From Pseudomonas mendocina (lineage in GTDB: Bacteria > Pseudomonadota > Gammaproteobacteria > Pseudomonadales > Pseudomonadaceae), in NCBI GenBank assembly GCA_037482215.1, contig CP148074.1:1550001-1614000 (forward strand): a stretch of 64,000 nt of DNA, given 5' to 3'. Shown in pieces: positions 45,718-55,491 of this stretch. The notes under the pieces are model-generated. The model was not told where the DNA came from. It saw only the letters and a list, made by a program, of their open reading frames with translations, and ran no database searches. A program made the position numbers and the translations under genes. The number at the start of each line of letters is the position of its first letter. Positions within the stretch are counted from its first letter, which is position 1.

Positions 45718-46497
45718 ATGAGCAACATGAACCACGAACGTGTCCTCAGTGTTCACCACTGGAATGACACACTGTTCAGCTTTAAGTGCACCCGTGATCC
45801 GGGCCTGCGCTTTGAGAATGGCCAGTTCGTGATGATCGGCCTGCAACAGCCTAACGGTCGTCCGCTCATGCGCGCCTACTCGATTGCCAGCCCAAACTGG
45901 GAAGAGCATTTGGAGTTCTTCAGCATCAAGGTGCCGGATGGCCCGCTGACCTCCCAGCTGCAACACCTTAAAGAAGGTGATGAGATCATCATCAGCAAAA
46001 AGCCCACCGGTACGCTGGTGCTGGACGATCTTAAACCTGGCAAGCACCTGTACCTGCTCAGCACCGGCACCGGTCTGGCTCCGTTTATGAGCGTGATCCA
46101 AGACCCGGAAACCTACGAGCGTTTCGAAAAGGTCATTCTGGTTCACGGCGTTCGTTATGTGAATGAAGTTGCTTACCGCGAATTCATCACTGAAGCGCTG
46201 CCGCAGAACGAGTTTTTTGGTGAAGCATTGAAAGAGAAGCTGATCTACTACCCGACCGTGACCCGTGAACCGTTCGAAAACCAAGGGCGTCTGACTGATC
46301 TGATGCGCAGTGGCAAGCTGTTCACTGACATCGGCCTGCCACCGATCAACCCTCAGGATGACCGCGCAATGATCTGCGGCAGCCCGAGCATGCTGGATGA
46401 GACCAGCCAAGTGTTGGATAGCTTCGGTCTTAAGGTTTCGCCGCGTATGCGTGAGCCGGGTGACTATTTGATCGAGCGCGCTTTCGTCGAGAAGTAA
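45718..46497 (+). CDS. fpr: Ferredoxin--NADP+ reductase
   Basis: A 259-residue FAD enzyme that passes electrons between NADPH and ferredoxin or flavodoxin and supports the oxidative-stress response. FAD-binding RAYSIAS and the NADP-side STGTGLAPFMSVIQDPE are clear. AMICGSPSML precedes the C-terminal part, which ends FVEK, typical of the bacterial subclass I enzymes. It is controlled, by inference, by the divergent finR. A strong terminator follows 13 bases after the stop. Confidence 0.96.
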   Translation: MSNMNHERVLSVHHWNDTLFSFKCTRDPGLRFENGQFVMIGLQQPNGRPLMRAYSIASPNWEEHLEFFSIKVPDGPLTSQLQHLKEGDEIIISKKPTGTLVLDDLKPGKHLYLLSTGTGLAPFMSVIQDPETYERFEKVILVHGVRYVNEVAYREFITEALPQNEFFGEALKEKLIYYPTVTREPFENQGRLTDLMRSGKLFTDIGLPPINPQDDRAMICGSPSMLDETSQVLDSFGLKVSPRMREPGDYLIERAFVEK

Positions 46498-46510
46498 CTG
46501 CGACGTTCTC

Positions 46511-46536
46511 AAAAAACCGCCTTCGGGCGGTTTTTT
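46511..46536 (+). terminator. fpr intrinsic terminator
   Basis: AAAAAACCGCC pairs with GGCGGTTTTTT around a stable TTCG tetraloop, an ideal rho-independent terminator that can work in both directions. Confidence 0.95.
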
Positions 46537-46557
46537 GTTATCCACCATTCGATGACC

Positions 46558-46689
46558 GTAGCCTGGATTAGCCACGTAAGTGGCGTAATCCGGGTTTCGC
46601 GATTCAAGGTTATTGGACACTCGCAGCTATCGATAAACGTTTGCCAGCGACATGGCGGATTGCGCCGCGTTACGGATAACCTCGCCTAC
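46558..46689. repeat. REP-like paired palindromic element
   Basis: The left half begins GTAGCC and folds CTGGATTAGCCAC against GTGGCGTAATCCGG (46562-46594) with one bulge. The right half contains GGCGGATTGCGCCGCG and ends CCTAC (46685-46689). GTAG...CTAC ends with GGATTA/TAATCC cores are a familiar style of dispersed palindrome in Pseudomonas genomes; this copy looks degraded. It overlaps the last codon and stop of trmO. Copy number cannot be seen from one window. Confidence 0.5.
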
Positions 46690-47402
46690 ACAAGCGATCC
46701 ATTCATATCCGCCGCTTGTACAACCTCAAGTACGCAGATCGCGCCGGGATGAGGGTAATGCCAGTGCACGTCTACATCCCAGAACTGGACACCATAGCGG
46801 CGCTCTGGCGCCGGCTGCTGATAGGCCGGGCGCGGGTCTTGGGCCAGGCACTGTTCAATCAACTCCACTAAGGGTTCCTGCAGGCGCAAGGCATGCTGAT
46901 GTGCTTGTTCCAAGGCGGCAGGCTGCCATTCAACTTTGATTGGCGCGGGAGCTGAATCAGCCAGGGCATTACTAGCATCTGCCACGATATCGGCGTAGGG
47001 CAGGTAGGGTTTGACGTCTAGCACCGGGGTGCCATCGAGCAGGTCAATTCCTGACAGCCATAGCCTACCGGCCTCTACCTTTTCCAGTTTGACCACCGAC
47101 TGGCCGATGCCATTAGGGCGGTGGGTAGCGCGGGTGCTGAAGACACCGACGGATTGATTGCCGCCAAGGCGTGGTGGACGCACTTTAAGCCTGGGCTTGT
47201 CTTCCAGTGCCTGATGAAAAAGAAACAGCAGCCAGACATGACTGACTTGCTCCAGGCCCTGTACCGCATCGCCATTGTCGAACGGTGCAACCAGTTCCAG
47301 CACGCCGCGAGCGGCCGGGGCCAGTTGCGGCTGGCGCGGGATGGCGAATTTTTCCTTGAAACAGGAACGGACAAAACCGATGGGGGAGACAGAGTAGGAC
47401 AT
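46686..47402 (-). CDS. trmO: tRNA (N6-threonylcarbamoyladenosine-37-N6)-methyltransferase TrmO
   Basis: A 238-residue TsaA-like beta-barrel enzyme that methylates t6A37 of tRNA(Thr) using S-adenosylmethionine. The N-terminal domain (about 1-145) shows SPIGFVRSCFKEKFAIPRQP, FSTRATHRPNGIGQSVVKL and LLDGTPVLDVKPYLPYAD. A C-terminal domain (160-235) is typical of the proteobacterial form. The TAG stop lies in the end of a REP-like repeat, so the last residues may have been changed by that insertion. Confidence 0.93.
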   Translation of the reverse strand: MSYSVSPIGFVRSCFKEKFAIPRQPQLAPAARGVLELVAPFDNGDAVQGLEQVSHVWLLFLFHQALEDKPRLKVRPPRLGGNQSVGVFSTRATHRPNGIGQSVVKLEKVEAGRLWLSGIDLLDGTPVLDVKPYLPYADIVADASNALADSAPAPIKVEWQPAALEQAHQHALRLQEPLVELIEQCLAQDPRPAYQQPAPERRYGVQFWDVDVHWHYPHPGAICVLEVVQAADMNGSLV

Positions 47403-47460
47403 GGCGGCCAGATCAAGTGCGAAACGCCGCCATAGTACCTGAGTACGGCGCTCTAATGGA

Positions 47461-47922
47461 TTAGCCGCGTTCGCGCAGGGTCAGAGCCTTGAGAAAATTA
47501 CGCAGGAACTGATCGCCGCAAGGGCGGTAGTTGCTGTGCCCGGCTTTTCGGAACAGGGCGCTCATTTCTGGTTTCGACACCTTGAAGCCGACACTGTCCA
47601 TCAACACATGGAGGTCGTCTTCCTTTAGTTCAAAAGCCACCCGCAGCTTTTTCAGCACGATATTGTTGGTTAATGGCAGCTCGAGTGGTGGCCTGGGGCG
47701 AGATTCATCTTTGCCGCGCTTAAAGTAGACGAGGCCATCAAGGAAGTGCGCCAGTAATTCGTCGTCGCAGGCCTGAAAGCCTTCTTCATCATCTTTCTTC
47801 AGGAGGGCAGCCAGCGTCTGTGCATCCACTTGGCGTCCGCTGAGTGCGATGATCTCAGCCAGCTGCTCTTCACTGATATCGAGGGTGTAGCGCAGGCTGC
47901 GCAGGATGTCGTTGTTGAGCAT
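47461..47922 (-). CDS. yehS: DUF1456 protein (YehS-like)
   Basis: A 153-residue protein with two copies of the DUF1456 unit: NDILRSLRYTLDISEEQLAE near the start and NIVLKKLRVAFELKEDDLHV at about residue 88. It is soluble and mainly helical, with no signal peptide. Function is not established. It is 30 bases downstream of the pseudouridine-synthase-like gene on the same strand, so it may be co-expressed with it. Confidence 0.85.
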   Translation of the reverse strand: MLNNDILRSLRYTLDISEEQLAEIIALSGRQVDAQTLAALLKKDDEEGFQACDDELLAHFLDGLVYFKRGKDESRPRPPLELPLTNNIVLKKLRVAFELKEDDLHVLMDSVGFKVSKPEMSALFRKAGHSNYRPCGDQFLRNFLKALTLRERG

Positions 47923-47952
47923 GGGAAACCTGTTGTGGCGGAAATAAAGGGT

Positions 47953-48663
47953 TCAGAAGCGTTCTTTGCCTGACAGGTAGCGCCATTGCCCCGCCTGGAC
48001 CTTACCGAGTGAGACACCACCAACGCGGATTCGCTTCATGCCCAGCACTTTCAGATCAACACTGTTGCACATGAATACCAGCTGACCGGGCTGTGGCGCT
48101 TTCAAGGCAAAACGCAGATGGGTTTCGTTTTGCCAGCTGACTTTGCAGGGGGGCAGGGTAACGCCATTGAATACCAAACCGTGGTTGAGGCGCTTGAGTT
48201 GGGTGTTGCTGAGTGTGCCGATAACTTCGACGATGTATTCCTGCTCCAGCTTGTGCAGGTCATCCTGTAATTTACGCCGGGTGCGCCAGTCCTGAGTGAG
48301 GATGTGCAGGCCATCAGCACCGACTTGCAGGGGCGCACAAGCGGTCAGGCGTTTGAGGTGACCAAACAACGGACGGATGCCGGAGCTGTCCTCAGGCCAT
48401 TGCTCTGCCAGCGTCAGTTTTTCACTGATAGGGTCGGGTGAATGTCCGCGAGGGACGTTCAGCAGCACGGTGACTGGCTCAGCCTCGCTGGCGGTGGCAC
48501 CTTCAAGCAGGCACACAGTTTGTGTGGTCACCTTGAATTGTGGCTGTTCGACGACCTGGCCATCGACCGTGACCCAGCCTCCTTCGATATACAGCTCGGC
48601 TTCGCGGCGGGTGCAGCCGGTCAGCTCGATCAGGCGTTTGGACAGGCGGACGGGTTCGGACAT
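47953..48663 (-). CDS. S4-domain pseudouridine-synthase-like protein with altered active site
   Basis: A 236-residue protein of RsuA/RluF layout. The N-terminal S4 RNA-binding domain is RLSKRLIELTGCTRREAELY. The fold then continues through GHLKRLTACAPLQVGADGLHILTQ-type segments (read in two parts) and LEQEYIVEVIGTL to VLGMKRIRVGGVSLGKVQAG. In active enzymes the centre reads GRLDxxTxGL; here it is APLQVGADGL, with Gln at the catalytic Asp position. The RQIRRM motif is also replaced, by QLVFMCN. It therefore probably binds RNA without making pseudouridine. ATG 48663 gives MSEPVRLSKRL. Confidence 0.82.
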   Translation of the reverse strand: MSEPVRLSKRLIELTGCTRREAELYIEGGWVTVDGQVVEQPQFKVTTQTVCLLEGATASEAEPVTVLLNVPRGHSPDPISEKLTLAEQWPEDSSGIRPLFGHLKRLTACAPLQVGADGLHILTQDWRTRRKLQDDLHKLEQEYIVEVIGTLSNTQLKRLNHGLVFNGVTLPPCKVSWQNETHLRFALKAPQPGQLVFMCNSVDLKVLGMKRIRVGGVSLGKVQAGQWRYLSGKERF

Positions 48664-48740
48664 GGTGCGATTCATCAGGCAGTTGCGGGCAGGCATTGTA
48701 CCGGCACAAAGGTGTGATGTCCGAAAGGATAGCCAGAAAA

Positions 48741-48771
48741 AGAAAAACCGCTCCTACAGAGCGGTTTTTCT
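48741..48771 (-). terminator. Terminator at the end of the bra operon
   Basis: AGAAAAACCGCTC pairs perfectly with GAGCGGTTTTTCT around CTACA, 14 bases beyond the braG stop on the minus strand. The symmetrical A/T flanks allow use in both directions. Confidence 0.9.
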
Positions 48772-48784
48772 AGTTGGTCAGGGA

Positions 48785-49485
<701 letters not shown>

Positions 49486-49486
<1 letters not shown>

Positions 49487-50253
49487 CAGGTTTCCCCTAG
49501 GTAGGCTTTGATCACATCGGGGTTTTCCCGGATTTGCTGTGGCGTACCGTCTGCCAGCGGCGTGCCCTGATTGATTACGTAGATGTGGTCGGAAATGCTC
49601 ATGACCAGCTTCATGTCGTGCTCAATCAGCAGTACCGTGACGTTGTGCTGGTCGCGCAGCACGCCGATCAGTGCCTTAAGATCATCGGTTTCCCGTGGGT
49701 TGAGGCCTGCAGCGGGTTCGTCCAGCATGAGGATGCGCGGGCGCGTCATCATGCAGCGGGCAATTTCCAGGCGGCGCTGTTGCCCGTAAGCCAGGGTGCC
49801 TGCCGTACGGTTGGCGAATTCGGTCAGGTTGACCTGCTCCAGCCAGTACGCCGCATACTCCATGGCCTCGCGCTCGCTTTTGCGGAACGCCGGGGTTTTG
49901 AACAGGCCGGCCAGGAAATTGGTGTTCAGGTGGCGGTGTTGCGCCACCAGCAGGTTTTCAACCGCTGTCATGTCCTTGAACAGGCGCACGTTCTGGAAAG
50001 TGCGCACCACGCCTTTGCGGGCAATCTTGTGGCCGGGCAGGCCGTCCACACGCTCTCCATCCAGCTTGATGCTGCCAGAGGTGGCTTGGTAGAAGCCGGT
50101 CAGGCAGTTGAATACGGTGGTCTTACCGGCGCCGTTGGGGCCAATCATCGACACAACCTGTTTTTCTTTAACGGACAGTTCCACACCGTTGACGGCCAGC
50201 AAGCCGCCGAAGCGCATGGACAGGCCGCTTACTTCTAGAATCGGGCGGCTCAT
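49486..50253 (-). CDS. braF: Branched-chain amino-acid ABC transporter ATPase (LivG type)
   Basis: The second ATPase of the importer, 255 residues. It has Walker [19 protein letters not shown] and the signature [16 protein letters not shown], with Tyr-Gly replacing the usual Ser-Gly-Gly, as normal for LivG. Walker B is [13 protein letters not shown]. The C-terminal tail ends [10 protein letters not shown]. It overlaps braE by four bases. Confidence 0.95.
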
Positions 50254-51518
50254 TGTTTCAGCTCCAGGTGGGGGCGTTGCATGGGCAGAAGGCCCTGCGG
50301 ACGCCAGATCATCATCAGTACCATCAGGGCACCGAACATCAACATGCGGTATTCACTGAACTCCCGCATCATTTCCGGGAGCAGGATCATCACGACCGCT
50401 GCGAGGATGATGCCTAGCTGTGAGCCCATGCCACCCAGTACAACAATGGCGAGAATGATCGCCGACTCGATAAAGGTAAACGACTCCGGCGATACAAGCC
50501 CCTGGCGAGCGGCGAAGAAGCTGCCCGCAAAACCGGCAAAGGCAGCGCCCAAGGTAAAGGCCGAGAGTTTGATTACAGTGGGGTTCATGCCCAGTGCGCG
50601 GCAGGCGATTTCGTCCTCACGCAGGGCTTCCCAAGCGCGGCCAATCGGCATGCGCAGCAGGCGGTTGATTACGAACAGAGTCAGCAGAACCAGCAGTAGG
50701 GCGATCAGGTAGAGGAAAATCACCTTGTTGATGGAGTTGTAGGCGATGCCGAAGTACTCGTGGAAGGTCTGCATGCCCTCTGCGGCGCGTCGGTCGAAGC
50801 TCAAGCCGAAGAAGCTGGGCTTGTCGATACCGCTGATGCCGTTGGGGCCGCCGGTAATCTCCGTCATGTTGCGCAGCAGGATGCGAATGATCTCTCCGAA
50901 GCCTAACGTCACAATGGCCAGATAGTCCCCACGCAGGCGCAAAACCGGGAAGCCGAGGATAAAGCCGAAGAATGCGGCCATCAGACCTGCAATGGGCAGG
51001 CAAATCCAGAAGCCCAATCCGTAGTAGTGGGAGAGTAGGGCATAGGTATAGGCACCCACCGCATAGAAGCCCACGTAGCCCAGATCAAGCAAACCGGCTA
51101 GACCCACCACGATATTCAGGCCCAGACCGAGCATGACGTAGATCAGAATCAAGGTGGCGATATCGACCGCGCCCCGGCTGCCAAAGAACGGCCAAACCAG
51201 TGCAGCCATGATCAGACCGAGGATTATCCAGCGCTGCGTCGAAGGCAGGGTCAAAAAGTTGCTTGCCTTAGCCGGGATGCCCGGCAACTTAGGCAGTAAC
51301 CCTCTACCTTCACCAAGTGGACTGCGCAGCAACTGCCAAAAGAACATGGCGATTGCGCAACCTGCGATAGTCCACAGAACGATGGGTTCAGCGCCCTGAA
51401 CTTCTAGTTTGATGCCGACAATGGCCAGTTTAAGGCCTAGCACCGGATAGGCGACGGCCAGTACCAGCAGTGCACTGAAGATGGCGGTCTTGAGGTTTTT
51501 ACGAATGCCAGTACTCAT
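50250..51518 (-). CDS. braE: Branched-chain amino-acid ABC transporter permease (LivM type)
   Basis: A 422-residue polytopic permease. The conserved LivM region [21 protein letters not shown] and [13 protein letters not shown] begins near residue 150. The coupling segment is [20 protein letters not shown], and [20 protein letters not shown] is a family marker. The longer N-terminal region with extra membrane segments is usual in LivM/BraE. It overlaps braD by four bases. Confidence 0.95.
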   Translation of the reverse strand: MSTGIRKNLKTAIFSALLVLAVAYPVLGLKLAIVGIKLEVQGAEPIVLWTIAGCAIAMFFWQLLRSPLGEGRGLLPKLPGIPAKASNFLTLPSTQRWIILGLIMAALVWPFFGSRGAVDIATLILIYVMLGLGLNIVVGLAGLLDLGYVGFYAVGAYTYALLSHYYGLGFWICLPIAGLMAAFFGFILGFPVLRLRGDYLAIVTLGFGEIIRILLRNMTEITGGPNGISGIDKPSFFGLSFDRRAAEGMQTFHEYFGIAYNSINKVIFLYLIALLLVLLTLFVINRLLRMPIGRAWEALREDEIACRALGMNPTVIKLSAFTLGAAFAGFAGSFFAARQGLVSPESFTFIESAIILAIVVLGGMGSQLGIILAAVVMILLPEMMREFSEYRMLMFGALMVLMMIWRPQGLLPMQRPHLELKQ

Positions 51519-52438
51519 ACTTTTTCAACCTCCGGACGACCCAGAATCCCAGTCGGACGGAACAGCAGGACAAGAACCAGTAGACTGAATGCCACTACGT
51601 CCTTGTATTGATCGCCAAAAATGTCGGCGCCAAAGGCTTCAGCCAGCCCTAGCAGAAGGCCACCTAACACTGCACCAGGAATACTGCCGATCCCGCCCAG
51701 TACCGCCGCAGTAAAGGCCTTAATGCCAGCAAGGAAGCCCAAGTGCGGGTTGATCACGCCGTAGCGCATGCTCAGCAGTACGGCTGCAACGCCAGCCAGA
51801 GCTGCACCGATGACGAAGGTCAGGGCGATGATGTTGTTGGTATTGATGCCAAGCAAATTGGCCATCTTCAGGTCTTCGGCACAGGCACGGCAGGCCCGGC
51901 CAAGGCGAGAACGGGAGATAAACAGCGTCAGACCAACCATCACGATGAAGGTAACGACAAAGATCAGCACTTGCATGTAGGAGATGGTCACACCATGCAT
52001 GGCGCTTTCACCCAGCACGAAGTTACCGGGGAGTAGGTTGGGGATGGCTTTGTCTTTAGAACCTTGCGAAAGCAGGATCTCGTTTTGCAGGAAAATCGAC
52101 ATACCTATGGCCGAGATCAAGGGGATCAGCCGGTTGCCGCCGCGTAGCGGTCTGTAAGCGACGCGTTCAATGCTGTAGCCGTAGGCGCTACAGATGATGA
52201 TGCTCCCGGCAAAAGCGACAGTCATCAGAATGGGCAGGCTGTCCAGACCCATCATGGTGAGACCGACAATAGCGATCAGTGCTACGTAGGAGCCAATCAT
52301 ATAAACCTCGCCATGGGCGAAGTTGATCATGCCAATGATGCCGTAGACCATGGTGTAGCCAATGGCGATCAAGGCATAGGTGCTGCCGACAGTCAGACCG
52401 TTTATCAACTGTTGCAGGTAGTGATACAGATCAGGCAT
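51515..52438 (-). CDS. braD: Branched-chain amino-acid ABC transporter permease (LivH type)
   Basis: A 307-residue permease. Family marks are [34 protein letters not shown], the coupling motif [21 protein letters not shown] and [21 protein letters not shown]. It pairs with BraE to form the membrane channel. The 114-base gap to braC contains a hairpin that could lower expression of the membrane genes relative to the binding protein. Confidence 0.95.
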   Translation of the reverse strand: MPDLYHYLQQLINGLTVGSTYALIAIGYTMVYGIIGMINFAHGEVYMIGSYVALIAIVGLTMMGLDSLPILMTVAFAGSIIICSAYGYSIERVAYRPLRGGNRLIPLISAIGMSIFLQNEILLSQGSKDKAIPNLLPGNFVLGESAMHGVTISYMQVLIFVVTFIVMVGLTLFISRSRLGRACRACAEDLKMANLLGINTNNIIALTFVIGAALAGVAAVLLSMRYGVINPHLGFLAGIKAFTAAVLGGIGSIPGAVLGGLLLGLAEAFGADIFGDQYKDVVAFSLLVLVLLFRPTGILGRPEVEKV

Positions 52439-52510
52439 AGCCTAACTCCATGACTGTCGCGCACGGGCGCTTTTGGCGCAGCGCGCAGCCAGATTCTTCT
52501 TTATGTGCAA

Positions 52511-52533
52511 AGCCCACTGGAGTGCAGTGGGCT
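52511..52533 (-). other. Hairpin between braC and braD
   Basis: AGCCCACTG pairs with CAGTGGGCT around five bases. On the minus strand it follows the braC stop by about 20 bases and is followed only by TTTGCAC, so it is at best a partial terminator or an RNA-stabilising 3' structure. Confidence 0.55.
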
Positions 52534-52552
52534 TTGGGTTCAGGCAAGTGTG

Positions 52553-53674
52553 TTACTTGGCTTCGGTCTTAGTGCCGTCTTGGTGCCATTCGTACACAAC
52601 AAAGTTGAAGTCCTTGAGGTCGCCTTTTTCGTCAAAGGAGAGGACGCCGGTAGGGGTGTCGAAGGTGTTCGAGCGCAGTGCTGCTGCCACTTTAGCTGTG
52701 TCTGTGTCGCCGGCTTTAGCAATGCCTTCTGCAATGACTTGCACAGCGGAGTAGGCCGGGAAGACGAACGGACCGCTTGGGTCTTCTTTCTTCGCCTTGA
52801 AGGCTTCAACCAACACTTTGTTGCGTGGGTCTTGGTCGAACGACTTCGGCAGGGTGACCAGCATGCCTTCGGAGGCAGGGCCTGCGATGGCAGAGATTTC
52901 GCTGTTACCCACACCTTCTGGGCCCATGAATTTGACCTTCAGGCCTTTCTCTTGCGCTTGGCGCAGGAGCAGACCCAGTTCCGGGTGGTAGCCACCGTAG
53001 TAAACGAAATCGGTGCCTGCTTGCTTGAGTTTGGCGATCATCGCTGAGAAGTCTTTATCGCCAGCGTTGATGCCTTCGAACAGCACAACTTTAGTGCCTT
53101 TGCTTTCCAGGGTTTGTTTAACGGCAGTGGCGATACCTTCACCGTATTGCTGTTTGTCATGCAGAACAGCTACAGCCTGAGGCTTAATTTTGTCAGCAAT
53201 GAAGTTACCAGCAGTCGGGCCTTGAAGGCTGTCCAGACCGATGGTGCGGAAGATCAGTTCGTAACCGCGAGCGGTGATTTCCGGGCTGGTTGATGCCGCG
53301 GTAATCATCAGAATGCCTTCGTCTTCATAGATGTCGGAGGCGGGTTGGGTGGAGCTGGAGCAGAGGTGGCCGACCACGAACTTAACGTCATCGTTGACGA
53401 TCTTGTTGGCCACGGCCACGGCTTGTTTAGGGTCGCAGGCGTCGTCATACACGACCGCTTCCAGTTGGGCGCCGTTGACACCACCGGCTTTATTGATTTG
53501 CTCGATGGCCATTTTGGCGCCGATGAATTGCATTTCACCGTACTGAGCCACTGCGCCGGTTACAGGGCCGGCAAGACCAATTTTGATGGTGTCGGCGGCT
53601 ACTGAGTAGCTGGCAACCCCTGCCATGACCATCGCGGCGAACAGCTTGGAAATCTGTTTTGTAGCCTTGCTCAT
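52553..53674 (-). CDS. braC: Branched-chain amino-acid-binding periplasmic protein
   Basis: A 373-residue periplasmic binding protein (type 1 fold) that delivers Leu, Ile, Val, Ala and Thr to the BraDEFG channel. The signal peptide runs to about residue 26 (VASYSVAADTIKIGL). Family segments are GPVTGAVAQYGEMQFIGAKM and VVGHLCSSSTQPASDIYEDE, with the single disulfide Cys pair in DDACDPKQA and GHLCSS. ATG 53674 gives the length known in P. aeruginosa; an upstream in-frame start at 53689 is not needed. Confidence 0.95.
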   Translation of the reverse strand: MSKATKQISKLFAAMVMAGVASYSVAADTIKIGLAGPVTGAVAQYGEMQFIGAKMAIEQINKAGGVNGAQLEAVVYDDACDPKQAVAVANKIVNDDVKFVVGHLCSSSTQPASDIYEDEGILMITAASTSPEITARGYELIFRTIGLDSLQGPTAGNFIADKIKPQAVAVLHDKQQYGEGIATAVKQTLESKGTKVVLFEGINAGDKDFSAMIAKLKQAGTDFVYYGGYHPELGLLLRQAQEKGLKVKFMGPEGVGNSEISAIAGPASEGMLVTLPKSFDQDPRNKVLVEAFKAKKEDPSGPFVFPAYSAVQVIAEGIAKAGDTDTAKVAAALRSNTFDTPTGVLSFDEKGDLKDFNFVVYEWHQDGTKTEAK

Positions 53675-53961
53675 AATTGCTCCACCCAATAATTGTTTTG
53701 ATTGTTGTTCCCTGCGGTCAAAACAGCTGACCCCCGGTTGTTCGGGTGCCTTCCAGGCATCTGTACCGGAACAGTTTAGAGCGCTGTTTCATCGGTTGAA
53801 AAGCTACTAAGTTGTATGAATGTTCGGTTGTCGCTTTATTGACATAAAAGTACAGATAAACGGCGTCAGCGAACTGATTGATTCAGCAGGCAATTTCTTA
53901 CTCCCAGCGGCTGACGGTATGATGGGTAATTATTTGAAACTCCGCACCGTACAGGCACACC
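53675..53961. other. Divergent region between braC and the DUF2288 gene
   Basis: This 287-base region must hold the bra operon promoter on the minus strand. On the plus strand TATGAT at 53918 could be a -10 box for the DUF2288 gene, but I could not find a matching -35 box. No repeat or RNA gene is apparent. Confidence 0.35.
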
Positions 53962-54279
53962 ATGATCGAAGATTCCAGCACTCTCTACGCTAAACTGCTC
54001 GGCGAAACTGCCCCCATTAGCTGGGAGGAACTGCAGCCCTTTTTTGCCAGAGGTGTTCTGTTGTTGGTTGATGGTGCCCAGGACTTGATCGAGGTGGCAC
54101 TGGCTGTGGCTGAAAACAATCAGGACAAGGTTGCTGACTGGCTGAAGGGGGAGGAGCTGCGCAAGGTAAATGAAACCTTGGCGGAAGATCTGCTCAACCG
54201 CGACCCTCAGTTGTGGGCAGTGGTTGTCGCACCCTGGGTACTGGTGCAGGAGCGTGCCGAGCGTCCTTCTCTGCATTGA
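53962..54279 (+). CDS. DUF2288 protein
   Basis: A 105-residue soluble acidic protein. It shows the DUF2288 pattern LYAKLLGETAPISWEELQPFF, FARGVLLLVDGAQDLIEVA and DPQLWAVVVAPWVLVQ. It has no signal peptide or membrane segment. Function is unknown. It is 68 bases upstream of another small conserved gene on the same strand. Confidence 0.82.
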   Translation: MIEDSSTLYAKLLGETAPISWEELQPFFARGVLLLVDGAQDLIEVALAVAENNQDKVADWLKGEELRKVNETLAEDLLNRDPQLWAVVVAPWVLVQERAERPSLH

Positions 54280-54347
54280 TTCACGTCGCGTGGTGATCTT
54301 TTGTAGAGGCTAAGCTTGGCAGAACTTACTGCAAGAGAAACATCACT

Positions 54348-54716
54348 ATGTTCAAACCTGGCCATTGGCATCATGCAAACACTGTCGTAACGGCAGAGAC
54401 TCCTGCTTACAGCGTTGATTTGTTTTACGAAGTCCGCCAGGACGCTGTAGAGGGTGCAATGCTGCATATGCGGCTCGACGGGGAGGTTGGCGGTAAGGCC
54501 TTCAGTGAGACTTTCGAGTTGCACCGCGATTCGGCCTACAACTTTGCCAGCGTTGTTAGCCGTTTAGCCCATAAACACGGGCTGCCGACGGCAACTAGCA
54601 TGATCAAGCACGGCCACCACGAATATGACCTGGTTTATGAGGACATCCGCGCTAAGCTGGGGGCGAAACCAGGGGAGGCGATTAATTTGGATCACCTGAG
54701 CAAGGATGGCTTCTGA
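54348..54716 (+). CDS. DUF5064 protein, Pseudomonas-specific small protein
   Basis: A 122-residue protein beginning MFKPGHWHHAN. It is rich in His and acidic residues and contains YEVRQDAVEGAMLHMRLDG, FELHRDSAYNFASVVSRLA and YEDIRAKLGAKPGE. It resembles the DUF5064 family, found mainly in Pseudomonas. The histidine clusters (HWHH, HGHH) suggest possible metal binding, which is inference only. It is convergent with the phnE-type gene four bases away. Confidence 0.75.
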   Translation: MFKPGHWHHANTVVTAETPAYSVDLFYEVRQDAVEGAMLHMRLDGEVGGKAFSETFELHRDSAYNFASVVSRLAHKHGLPTATSMIKHGHHEYDLVYEDIRAKLGAKPGEAINLDHLSKDGF

Positions 54717-54720
54717 CGGC

Positions 54721-55491
54721 CTAGGCGCTAACCCATCGCTGGCGTGCCCAGTCACTTAAGCCGTCAACGGCCAGCACCAGTACCAGCATGGCTAGAATTA
54801 CGGTGGCGGCGCGGGCTTCCTGAAACAGGCTGAGATTGACGTACAACATCTGCCCAAGCCCCCCCGCGCCGACGAAGCCTAGCACGCTCGCCATGCGGAT
54901 ATTGTTCTCCCAGCGGTAGAGGGTATAGGCCAGCAATTGCGGCCAGATATTTGGCAGTGTGCCATAGCAGAAAGCGGCCAGATGGCTGCCTCCGCTCAAG
55001 CGAATGGCTTGTGCGGGTTCTCTGGGCGTGTTTTCCAGTGCTTCAGCAAACAGCCTGCCGAGCACGCCTGCGGTGTGCAGGGCCAAGGCCAGCGTGCCTG
55101 CGTTGGGGCCTAGCCCTGCGGCCAGCACAACTAGGGCAGCCCATACCAGTTCGGGTATTGCCCGCAGTGCGTTGAGAATCAGTCGTGAGCTCTGTAGGGC
55201 CAGCCAGCCTAAGTTTCCCGCAGCAGGCAAGGCAAGGAATAAGCCAAAGATAGCAGCAAGCACTGTGCCCATGGCCGACATAGCCAAGGTTTCCAAGCTG
55301 CCATTTAAGATCGCGTTCAGGTGCGTGGTGGAAAAGTCCGGCGTTAGGAAGTTACCAGCGTAGCGCCCCATCTGCTCAAGGCTGTCACCGCTGAATAGGC
55401 CGCTAAGGTCGATGTTCAGGTAACTAAAGGAACTCGTTACGCCTGCCAGTATCAGCAGCAACAAGAGGCTGTTGATGAGTCGCCTTTTCAT
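54721..55491 (-). CDS. phnE: PhnE-type ABC transporter permease, second copy
   Basis: A 256-residue inner-membrane permease with about six hydrophobic segments. The coupling region has LFAEALENTPREPAQAIRLSG and [19 protein letters not shown], typical of PhnE proteins. It overlaps the first phnE copy by four bases and ends the operon. No clear terminator follows; the convergent DUF5064 gene is four bases away. Confidence 0.88.
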   Translation of the reverse strand: MKRRLINSLLLLLILAGVTSSFSYLNIDLSGLFSGDSLEQMGRYAGNFLTPDFSTTHLNAILNGSLETLAMSAMGTVLAAIFGLFLALPAAGNLGWLALQSSRLILNALRAIPELVWAALVVLAAGLGPNAGTLALALHTAGVLGRLFAEALENTPREPAQAIRLSGGSHLAAFCYGTLPNIWPQLLAYTLYRWENNIRMASVLGFVGAGGLGQMLYVNLSLFQEARAATVILAMLVLVLAVDGLSDWARQRWVSA

